NCBI GenBank assembly: GCA_920105625.2
Contig: OV050031.1
Coordinates: forward strand, 133,940,014-134,004,013
DNA length: 64,000 nucleotides
Source: Clusia tigrina
Lineage: Eukaryota > Arthropoda > Insecta > Diptera > Clusiidae
Reading direction: 5' to 3'
In this document: positions 32,314 to 42,581 of the stretch, in pieces
Layout of the letters: each line of letters starts with the position of its first letter
How positions within the stretch are numbered: the stretch's first letter is position 1
The notes under the pieces: generated by a model
The model's input: only the letters and a program-made list of their open reading frames with translations
Database searches by the model: none
Told to the model about the DNA's origin: nothing
Program-made: the position numbers and the translations under genes

Positions 32314-33815
32314 CTAAAAATCTCGCAGATCTGCATTCGGAACATATTTGGAAGAGCTGTGCTTTTCATCAGGATGAGTAGAAGTTGAGTAAGGCGTATT
32401 ACTGGTGGTACCAAAAACTCGTATACTCGGGATATTTAGCTTTGCGTGAAATTGTCGCCAAAGGATGTCAGAGAAAGTTGCAATCAATAAGATTAAAAGA
32501 CTTCCTGTAAAGAGAGAAAAGTCTACTTTTCGGGTTAGTTTGGCAGATACCTTACATTCTTCGATGTCAAATCGTGTATATATTCCAGATCTCTCAAGAT
32601 TCCTTTGCTAGTAACATTTGCGAGGATTGGCGGCAAGGCTTGCAGTGTAGTTGTCAGGATGCTTGAGTAAGTGTTGTTGCCAAGAATTACCTCCTCATTG
32701 AGTAAATGGATCATATAAGTGCCATTTAAAATCGTCGGCGTGTTTCTGGAAACCAAATTTCCGATGTAGTTCGTCAGGAAGAATGTGTTTTCGTTGATCA
32801 GTTCGACAATTCTTTCGTTGTTAGATCGCATCTGGCATTCTGCAGGACCCTCTTTCAAGATTCTTGGCAGACACTGATCCTCTGGTATCTTCTGAATAGC
32901 TTCGGGGTTACATATTGTTGAATTTGTGTTTGCCAGACGCCTATTATTCCAAACGTTTCTTCTCGGCTGATGAGTACCCTTTTGTTCGGGACCACAACTT
33001 GCATACCACTGTTGATAGTTGCTCTGATGATCAGGTGATGGTAGACTTGCCTCTTTACCTTGGGTAGCGCCAGAACGTACAATAACGAATACCCATTTGT
33101 GAACATAGATGGTTTGCCATAATCTGTTGCTTCCACTATATTTTGGTACGGCAACGTTTCCACCTCGGACAAGATCTGATTGATTTCTTCGGCATTTAGA
33201 AGGTTGCTGTTCACGATGCTCTTCTTAGCCATTTGACAAGCGAGTACGATTTCGTTTACAGCTTCCTTTAGTATGAGAATCTTGTCCAGTATGCTCTGTT
33301 CAAAACGGACCTAATCGCCATCACTGCTGATATTGTTGTATTTCGCTGCCATTTTGTTGACCTTGTCGATTACTTCCTTCATCTTCCCAAAGAGTTCGTC
33401 GTTAATTTTATATTGGTGGTTGTTGTTTTCGATAACATCGTTCTCGCTTCGCAATATAGTGTCCCAATCCGTGGCATCTGGATTTCCTGCTATCCACTTC
33501 CAAGCGGATCCAATCCAGTTTATTGAGCGTTTCGCTCTAGGATGTGTTGCAGTTAATTCGCTTAGACGCAGCTTCGTCACCCTCAGACGAAATTCAAGGA
33601 TTGACTTAGTTTGTTCGTGTCGCACCGACCCATATACCAAGTCGGCGAGGAGTTCCAATGCGTTATCGTATTGTTGGAGGACGACAATGTGCACCAGTTT
33701 GAAGCAGCCATTTAAAGTCCACCCATTTCCAGAACTAATGGTGACAATGGGAGCATGGTAATTAAATACGCTCAGTCCTTCGCCAGCGGCTATGAGTATA
33801 CCTAAACTAAATATA
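32314..33815 (-). pseudogene. env: Errantivirus env (spliced exon), degenerate
   Basis: A retroviral-type envelope glycoprotein gene of the gypsy group. The exon follows a splice-acceptor AG at 33,816-33,817. A furin-type site (RAKR) occurs about 33,535, followed by the W-rich segment IGSAWKWIAGNPDATDW (a baculovirus F-like fusion segment in this family). A hydrophobic membrane anchor (SLLILLIATF) lies near 32,465 and a short tail ends at TAG 32,314-32,316. Breaks: in-frame TAG at 33,311-33,313, a frameshift near 32,905, and a frameshift near 32,540 just before the anchor. It would not give a complete protein. The intact family protein mediates cell-to-cell spread. Confidence 0.8.
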
Positions 33816-34936
33816 CTAATTCAAGAGGAGAAATATTAATTTTGTTGCTTAAATCTAGTAATATTGAAGTTAAATGTTAATTTTTTGTTTTGGTTTTGGT
33901 TTTTTTTTTGTTAGAGGAGCAATATTAATCTTGTTAGTGACCCCATTTTGGGTTCGTATGATTTATTTCCCAAATTCGGGATTCTTAATTTCTACATTAG
34001 TTTTGTGTTCGTTGCTTTGGTTTGCTTAGCTTTCAATTTTTGTATACCAAGTTTGGGTCCTTAAAATTTTAAGTTAGTATTTCATATTTTGTTTTAAATA
34101 ATTATCTGTCTGTCTCTTGTGATGATTCGAAAGCTTCAATCGTTGAATCGGGGCACTTAGGTTGAGGAAATTCACTTGAATGTGGAACTGGAAGCGAAGC
34201 AGATGCTACTGTCGCATAAACCCATTTGGCACTCTTACCAAAACCAGTGGATTTGCTCAGGCAATAGTAACAATCAACCGAATGGCAGAGCGGCTCTCTG
34301 CATATCATCGGTACACCGAATTTCATGTATCGTCTAATTTGGAATAAAAATTCACTTTATTATTAATTCAATTGTATATATAAATTTAATCTTACTGTGA
34401 TGAACCAGAAGCCCACACGGCAAGAGTTATATGGCACGATAAACAAATATTATTTGGTGTCCATTGCTCATGAAAAGTTGCGGGTGCTATTCCAAAATAT
34501 TGCAGATAATTCTGTTGTAATGAATCGGTGAATCTATGTCTATTTTGTTGGAGGACAAAATTGCCACACACGTAACAGAAATTATTTGGATTGTTTACGC
34601 ACTTAAATTCTCGTTTTCTTGTAGGCATTTTGGCGAACAAAATGAAATATAATTTCAATCAAATTTATACAAACAACCGGCAAACAACCGACAAATGTGC
34701 ATGTGTTTATTTCTAGTTGAAAAAAATATATGTTACAAAAATTACAAATTAATATATTACTAACTCACCGCAGTGTTTTTCCTCACAGACTGAATTAACA
34801 AAACAATATTAACAAGCTAAGAACCAAATTTCTGATGTGTATAACACATAAGGAATAACTGTTCCTTTAAGAACAAACTTAACGAAACAAACAACACATA
34901 AATTGTCGAAAAATATAAAATATTCGGAAAATATGG
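33656..34936 (-). repeat. Segment D, right copy (gene X + env start)
   Basis: Repeats 19,337-20,597. Here env continues leftwards to its end. On the right the similarity ends at 34,936, where unrelated sequence begins, so the gag and pol expected upstream of this copy are absent. Confidence 0.85.
34102..34628 (-). CDS. Gene X, right copy: small cysteine-rich spliced protein
   Basis: Exon 1 34,628-34,396 and exon 2 34,333-34,102, with a 62-bp GT-AG intron; the joined frame is 154 aa and uninterrupted, the same lengths as the left copy. Differences are few (for example MICREP versus MIWREP, CYYCLSK versus CYFCLIK, PQPKC versus PHPKC). Cys pairs FCYVCG, CLSCH and C-x4-C-x2-C suggest a structural zinc site. 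Neighbours: env starts about 290 bases downstream on the same strand. Two open copies beside heavily broken viral genes may reflect selection, recent duplication or a short target for mutation. No function can be assigned. Confidence 0.65.
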
Positions 34937-35966
34937 GATTTGGATTTCTACTAGTTACAAATCATATTCCCGAAATTCATCTCAAGTATCGGATTACCGA
35001 TATTATTGATTGACGAATCATCGTCTTTGTTTATATTAATGATTTTGAGTGCAAGTTCAGGGCCAAAGTCACTGCACTGTCCAATATGCATACGACGCTG
35101 CAATATAGGCAGCGTGTGTTAATGCACCACCAAAATGCTTGTCTAGCGTATTTGGGGATTGAGTGCAATTGCACACGTTGCGCTATTGTCAGTTCGTTTG
35201 CATATGCGACTTGCTACGGTGCTTGTCGTCAGTGTACACTTGTGTGGTACACTACAATGCAATAATACTGAGAGAATCAAAAGTATTTCAATTGTATTTT
35301 GGGAATAGTAACAGAATTATGTATTTCACAAAATCAATTAAATATTTTGACACTTAATTTAGATACATTTCCTACTGGGAATATATGGTGAACTCATGTA
35401 CACTCCAGAGGATGTAGAGAAGCGACACTTATAGCGCGGTTCCACCGAATCTTACCCAAAGAGTATTCCGGTATAGAGTTTACATCACTCTCTTCGGCAA
35501 AAGAGGGGAATCGAAATTCATGACAATCGCCGAAGAACATTTAACGGATGTTAAACATAACATTTTTCTGCTAAAAACGATTCATTACATCTTCATAGTA
35601 AATTTAATATGAATTTAGGGAGGAATGATTTTTATTGTCATAGTCGGAATATGAAGAAATTTTTCAGATTTTATAGTTTTGTTATTTATTAATTAGTAGT
35701 ATGTTGAAAACATAGAAATTAAAACAATTTAAATTAATAAGTCAATAATATAAAATCTAAACAATACTCTTTGTTCATAGCTTGTGAAGACGGAAAATAC
35801 TACAATTATTTTCCGCACACACAACTCATATACAACATGCAATGTCACACAGCCTAAAAGTAACAACAAACACATCATTAGAGTATATCAAAACATTTAC
35901 GCACACGATCGGACCAATAAGCGTAAAGGTTTTAATGATCTCCGAAACGTAAAGTGTTTTATTGAA
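34937..35966. other. AT-rich sequence without genes
   Basis: No convincing reading frame. It contains a block at about 35,279-35,395 resembling 44,289-44,395 beyond the Helitron 3 right end (both contain TTTCCT[A/G]CTGGGAATA), so an old repeat family is present. The GACGCTGC...GCAGCGT pairing near 35,092 could form a hairpin. Confidence 0.5.
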
Positions 35967-36180
35967 CAGCGACCAAAGGCGGAACATGGAGAAAAACGAG
36001 CAATAAAGACACACAAAGCATTCAGCAGGCGGAGTACAAATAATTATTTATAACAACAACAACACTACAGCGACCAAAGTCGGAACACGGAGAAACAGAA
36101 ACACACCAGCCGATCGCAAACAAAAAGCAGTAAGCAGGCAGAGTACAAAGAAATATATACAACAACAACAAGACGAAACA
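35967..36180. repeat. Imperfect ~100-110 bp tandem repeat
   Basis: Two units starting CAGCGACCAAAG(G/T)CGGAACA at 35,967 and 36,068, each ending with CAGGC(G/A)GAGTACAAA and then a CAACAACAAC run. A low-complexity CAA-rich tail continues to about 36,370. No coding signal. Confidence 0.75.
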
Positions 36181-36510
36181 ACCACACTACAACCAACAGC
36201 AGCGGTCAGGCCGCACTGACTGCAGGCAACAACACCACTGGACAACTAGAGTTATTACAACGACTTGTTTGACCAGCAGAAGTTGAAGGTGGCCCAAGGA
36301 CAATTGGACCACAACAACAACAAGCGACAAAGTGGGCCATACAACAGTGCACCCACAACAACACGATGCACTGATCGCGGTGGTAGCTTTCGCTTTATAA
36401 GCGGATTGTCTCGGGCAGTGAGGTCTCCTTGATCCAGCATCGTTCGACGAGTGTACAACGTACCAAATTCTTAGCAACACAATCACTGACTACGAGTATT
36501 ACTGACACAT

Positions 36511-36702
36511 ACAGAACCAGGAGTTGATGATTCTAACCCACTCTCCCTGGAACACGTACGCAACAGAGACAGAGCCAGGAGTTTATGGTTCTAACCGACT
36601 CTCCCTGAAACACATACGTAGACAGAGCCAGTGGTTTAAGGTTCTTACAGACTCCACTGGGACACGAGAATACAAAGACAGATCAGTGGTTCAATATTCA
36701 TA
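36511..36702. repeat. ~55-bp tandem array of hairpin units
   Basis: At least three units (about 36,511, 36,569 and 36,622) plus a partial fourth (36,678). Each starts ACAGA(A/G)CCAG and ends with the matching CTGG or similar, so each can fold: CCAGGAG with CTC(T)CCCTGG in unit 1 and CCAGTGG with CCACTGG in unit 3. Confidence 0.75.
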
Positions 36703-38011
36703 GTAAATTTAATATGAAATATCTAATAATTACATATCAAACAAAAATTTGTAAAAATTCTAAAAAATTGTATTAATTGTGTATTAATGCAATTTACAAT
36801 ATATATTTTTAAAAAAATATTACTTTGTAAATATTAGCACTAATAAATTATAATTATTATTATTATGTAGATAGGCATGTATATTTCTATAAATAATTAT
36901 GGAAATATTTTTTAAATTTAAATTGTAAATTAGTAGAAAAAAGATAAAATTGGTGTATGAAATTAATAAATAAAAATATGTATTTATTTAATTTATTTCT
37001 TTATCCCAAAATAAACCACTATTGAATTGCACAGCAAAACTTCATGGCTGCAGAGCAAAAGATTAAAAGTGAGTTTTGTATTTTGGATATATAAATATTT
37101 TCAGAATGCACAGTTTATTCTTTCGATCTTATATTTTATATTTTCGTTTTAGCAGCATGCGAATAAACACTTTTTGAGTCTATTCGAAGAAAGAATAATT
37201 ATGCACAAAAGAGCAATTTCGCTAAATTAATGATAATCTTTTAATATTCATATGTTCGTCTGTTGACTATTCCATTAGAAAATGTATCTAAAATCTTTTT
37301 AATTTAAATGTACAGTCAACAAACTCAACTTGTTTAAAAGTTTTTATTACTTTGTCAGATCCGCTTGAAATACTACAACCACATTCTTACAAATTTTAGC
37401 ACTCTTACACACATATCTATGAACATTAATTTTTCGAATTTATATAGTATATGATATGTTGATGTTTGAAGTAAATTCAATATTTAGTAACAAATGCATA
37501 TGTTCTTGTTATACATTGATATACAAAGTTTTGTAAATAAAACCTTATATAATGCAATAACCTATGTATAAACATTTCTTTCCTATGGAAAAATGTAGTT
37601 CAACCATGATTTTATTCCAACGCATAATAACCCTTCATCATCGAAAATTATTATAATCAAAAATCTATAAAAAAATTATTTCAAGTATTTAAAAATCAAG
37701 GAAATTTGAAATTAATATTAGGATAAATAATGTTCAGTAAAACATATTTTAATAAACTTTGCATCTTGTTGCCCATTACATTTGACATTTACTTAAAAAA
37801 GTGTCTACATGATATGTGCAGGGCTTACCCAAGTCGACTTGCTGGCATGTTCTTTCATAAACGCGATGCGAAATATTAAAACTGAATACATTACTCCCTT
37901 TGACGTGGAAACTAATTAAAAACTAATGGAAACTATGGAAACTAATTAAAAATTGCAAAAACTTCTCACTGTTTCGTGCTTCTGAGTGTGTGAACTTATT
38001 GAATGAATTTA
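36703..38011. other. AT-rich sequence without genes
   Basis: About 1.3 kb of AT-rich DNA up to the Helitron 3 5' end. I see no domain, RNA gene or clear repeat in it. Confidence 0.6.
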
Positions 38012-38105
38012 TCTATATATAGATATAAAAGAAAGTGTCCGAAGCGATGTAATCCCATAACTCGAGATTGGCCGAACCGATTTTGATGATGTGTACTTTG
38101 TTGGA

Positions 38106-38779
38106 CGGACGAGCTTGCCAAGGCAGGCACGCTAATGCACGACATTCACCCCTCCGGAAACATCGGCATTCCACTGGCAACAGTCAAGCTCGAAATCAAA
38201 TGGAAATATCTGGCTGACGCCTACAAATCCTGGGCTAACGAGGAATCCTGCCACACGGCTAGACTAACTTGGGCAAGAATGGAAAAAAAGAGAACCAATC
38301 AACTTCTTCGACTTGATCACGTATCACTGTCGACAACTGTGTCGGTTTTGACCGGCCACTGCATAATGGGACAGCACGCAGAAAGACTGGGCCTACCCTC
38401 AAATGACTTTTGCCGAGGTTGTGGCTTCGAGGAGGAGGACGAGACAGTTTTCCACCTCTTATGCCACTGCCCATCCTTGAGCAGAAGAAGAATTCGCACC
38501 TTTGGTGCCCCATTCCTTACAAGCCTGGCAGAGCTGTCATCCATTAATATTAGGGACATAGCCAGGTTCATCAAAGTATCAGGATGGTTTCCTGAAACAT
38601 GACGGGGGAGTCGTGCCTTTTCTGGCGCTGCCCTTGCGCTGACTATCACCATCCCAAGTATGGGAACTTTTTTGTCAGTGCTTGAACGGCGCCACACCGT
38701 GGTATCACAATGGGCCATTATGTGTGCTCAAGTGTGCTTTTGGCAAACTGGGCGGCCACTCCTACTTACCTACCTACCT
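38106..38779 (+). mobile_element. 5'-truncated I/LOA-type LINE 3' end
   Basis: Flanked by the 11-bp target duplication ACTTTGTTGGA (38,095-38,105 and 38,780-38,790). An open frame (about 38,106-38,602) encodes the end of an RNase H-like region (ELAKAG) and the C-terminal TGHCIMGQHAERLGL...CRGCGFEEEDETVFHLLCHC zinc finger (C-x2-C...H-x4-C) used by I/LOA-clade LINEs. The tail is a TACC repeat (38,763-38,779). It is a typical target-primed, 5'-truncated insertion into the Helitron. Confidence 0.85.
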
Positions 38780-39261
38780 ACTTTGTTGGAAAGGTATTTT
38801 CTCAGGGTTAAAAAAAAAAAGTCGAAAAAAATGTCAAAAACCAAAACTTCAAAATGTTTTATTTTGACCACCCAGCGTGTTACGACAGGTTTTTTCGATT
38901 TTTTTCTTTAAATTTTTTTTCCATTTTGTATTTATTTATTTTGTTATTTTGGCAACAACCAAAACAAGAATCAAATTTGAATGTAACATATCGTATCACA
39001 ATTGAACTGTCAGATAGACACGCAACGTAACGCCATCTATTATCGATCAATGGAGAAGCCAATTTTGTTTCATGTGTGGTGGCGCTGTTCACGTTGACTA
39101 AAAAATTGTTGACGTTGACGTTGTTCTCCATTTTACATGGACTAGACGTTTCGTTTCCCTCTATTTTTTTCATATCTCTACTGTGACATTTGATTCAGTT
39201 GCGCAGTTTCTTCATTCGTTGCTGTTTCAGCGTCCATATTGCACTTTGCGAATTCGTGTAT

Positions 39262-42200
39262 TGTTCGATCAAATAACGTTTGCCGGCCATTGCGCATTAC
39301 AGATTCGGATTTCTTCACTGCGATTTGGTCGTGCGCAACAAACAGAAGAACAACAGCAGGCGGTAATCGATTCGCGTAGATTGGCACAACAAAATCATCG
39401 AGTAAATCGATCTGGAAATTTATCGATGCAAAGTCGACGAATAAATAATCAAAATAGACAACAAAGAAGAAGTGCTGTCAATGACAATTTTGCTTCGAGT
39501 AGCATTCCGATATGATTGTGCGTTCGATTATCGATCTCTTCCTGCCGTTCAAATTGGATCAATGGCTGTAGTATGTCCACATTGCAACGCATTGAAATTT
39601 CCAGGAGAAACACCTGCATTGTGTTGCCTTAGTGGAAAGTTAAATTGCCAGCATTGCCATCGCCACCGGAACCATTGCGATCGTATCTAGAAGGCGTAAC
39701 AAGAGAATCAAAACAATATCTTGCAAATCTTCAGAACTATAATGGGTGCTTTCAAATGACTTCTTTCGCTGCATCAATTATCAATGAAAGCGGATATAAT
39801 CCGTCGTTCAAGGTAATTCCTGCTCGAATGAGTACTCATCCGTTTCCTTTGAATGATCGCATTTTATTAATTTTGAATTCGTCTCTTAGTAACCAGATTC
39901 AAAGGCAGGTGCATCATCGTGCTGGGTCGTTATTGCCGCTTCCTGATGGCGAATACAATTTCTTACAAATCTATTTCATTGGGATCGAGAGCGATGAAAT
40001 AAACCGTCGTAGTACACTGTACAACAGAACGAAAGAAGACATCATCAGAGAATTGCAACGACTGCTTCATGACCATAATGAATTGATTGGATTATTTAAG
40101 AATGCGTTAGACATAATGCTAACAGATGATCATCACATCGTGATTAAAGCGGATAAAAGGCCTAACGGAGCGCACGAACGTCAATACAATGCACCGACAA
40201 TTGATGAGGTTGCCATTATTGTAGTCGGTGAGCAAATGGAGTCACGGGATATTGTACTGACGCGTCGAAACAATGGACAATTGCAACGTATTAGCGGGAC
40301 GCATCGGTCGTATGATGCACTTCAGTATCCGCTCATGACTTGGAAAGGTGACGGCTACAATTTTAACATCAAAATGTTAAATCCAGTTACTGGTTAGTAG
40401 ACTTCTTTCTTTAATCATGTCACCAAATCAATCAATTAAATGGAATCTTAATTTTATTTTCAAACTTTGCATTTATTTGTTACTTTGGATTCATTTGTTA
40501 TTAGGTGAAGAAACAACGAAGAAAGTAAGTTCGATGAACTACTATGCATATCGTTTGATGATTCGTCAAAATGAGGATAATTATCTGTTGCGATTTCGCC
40601 GATTGCTTCAACAATTCTGCGTGGATATGTATGTCAAAATCGAGACTGAACGGCTCAATTACATTCGTTTTAATCAAGCGAAATTACGTTCAGAGGAGTA
40701 CATTCATTTGCGGGATGCAATAAGCACTGAAGGTGATGCGAGGAATCTCGGTCGACTAACAATCTTACCGGCAACGTATGTTGGCAGTCCACGCCACATG
40801 CACGATTATGCTCAAGATGCGATGGCGTTTTTTCGACAGTACGGTCGTCCTGATTTATTTGTCACCTTCACTTGCAACTCAAGATGGATTGATATTCAGC
40901 GCATTTTAATTCCCGGCCAAACATCGAGTGATCGACATGATATCACCCCACGTGTGTTCAGACAGAAGCTGAAGGTTCTAACGGATTTCATCGTTAAACA
41001 TCGTGTATTTGGTGACGTTCGATGCTGGATGTATTCTGTTGAATGGCAGAAGAGAGGTTTGCCGCAAGCGCATATTCTACTTTGGTTTGTTGAAAAGATT
41101 CGACCAAACGAAATCGATGCTGTCATTTGCGCAGAGATACCGGATCCAGAATGTATGAAATATTCATCAAGAATATGATTCACGGACCGTGTGGTAACAA
41201 TAACAGGGATTCACCGTGCATGGCTAACGGCAAGTGTTCTAAACGCTACCCACGTCCTCTCACTGCGGAAACTATTACTGGCAATGACGGATATCCACTT
41301 TATCGACGTCGTTCACCTGATGATAATGGCAGAACAGTTATATTGAAAGTGAAACAAAATGATGTTGTGGTCGATAACAGTTTGATTGTTCCATATTCAC
41401 CACTACTTTCCAAAACATTTGATGCGCATATCAATGTGGAGGACTGTAATTCGATTAAAGCAATCAAATACGTTTGCAAGTATATTACAAAAGGTAGCTG
41501 CGTTTCGTGTTCCGGATCCAAATGCCGATGATGAAGTAACGCGGTATCAAATTGGAAGATATGTTAGTTGCAATGAGGCTCTTTGCCGAATTTTTTCATT
41601 TCCAATTCATGAACGTCATCCAACTGTAGTTCATTGGGCGGTGCATCTGGAGAATGGTCAACGTGTTTATTTCACTGAACACACTGCCATTCAACGTGCT
41701 GAAAAACCACCAGCTACAACATTGACCAGTTTCTTTTCGACATGCGAGAGTGATCCATTCGCACGAACATTGCTCTACTCTCAGATGCCGCGTTATTACA
41801 CTTGGAATGCTTCATCGAAAAACTTTCAACGGCGAAAGCAAGGCGAGCGAGTTCCAGATAATGCAGATGTGTTCTCAACAGATGCCATTGTTCGTATTTA
41901 CACAGTGCATCCATCTAGAAATGCAGAATGTTTCTATTTGCGATTACTGTTGGTGAATGTTCGTGGGCCAACTTCATTCGAGTCACTTCGAACCGTCGAT
42001 GGAGTACTCTGTCCTACATATCGTGATGCCTGTCAACGTTTGCAATTGCTGGAGAATGATACACATTGGGATATGACTCTTGCTGATGCAATTATGTGCG
42101 CTCCTGCAAATCAAATACGTTCATTGTTTGCAATCATAATTTCGACGGGAAATCCATTAAATCCGAAAGATTTGTGGGATAAATACAAGGACGACATGTC

Positions 42201-42336
42201 AGAGGATTTTTTGCATCGACTTCGTGCTGCAACCGGAGATTTAAATTTGGGAATGACTGATGATATTCACAATGAATCGTTGATTATGATTGAGGATATA
42301 TGTTTGCTTATTAGCGGCAATTTGTTGTGTACTTAA
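39262..42336 (+). pseudogene. Helitron 3 Rep (rolling-circle nuclease) half, broken
   Basis: Open pieces in several frames: a Gln/Arg-rich N-terminus (to 39,515), a Cys-rich block (CPHCNALKFP, CCLSGKLNCQHC, to 39,690), a conserved block 39,645-40,397, an intron (GTTAGT at about 40,393 to TTATTAG at 40,504), then the Rep domain 40,534-41,178. The nuclease motif reads GLPQAHILLW: the first His of HUH is Gln (CAA at 41,065). Frameshifts lie near 41,150 and 41,500; the latter loses residues that the minus-strand copy keeps (KGSDMAFGVPDPN). The remainder runs in one frame 41,544-42,336 to a TAA. Neighbour: helicase frame overlapping from 42,290. Confidence 0.85.
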
Positions 42337-42581
42337 GGAATACCAGCGCCAAATCGTTCAATGCACATCAAATCCGAAAGATTTGTGGGATAAATACAAG
42401 GACAACATTTCAGAGGATTTTTTGCATCGACTTCGTGCTGCAACCGGAGATTTACATTTGGGAATGACTGATGATATTCACAATGAATCGTTGATTGCGA
42501 TTGAGGATATATGTTTGCTTATTAGCGGCAATTTGTTGTGTACTTTAGGAATATCAGCGCCAAATCGTTCAATGCACAATG
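42160..42581 (+). repeat. 211-bp tandem duplication inside Helitron 3
   Basis: AATCCGAAAGATTTGTGGG begins at 42,160 and again at 42,371; the two copies agree apart from a few substitutions. The first copy has ACTTAAGGA (in-frame TAA) and the second ACTTTAGGA (Leu). The related fragment at 51.8-54.8 kb has only one copy, with the TAA form. Confidence 0.9.

Noticed and set aside
36187..36486. Minus-strand Val/Leu/Cys-rich ORF of 99 codons
   Set aside because: Low-complexity translation of CAA-rich repeats; no start context or domain.
36511..36702. CRISPR-like array
   Set aside because: Units are contiguous and imperfect without unique spacers, and the context is an animal genome.
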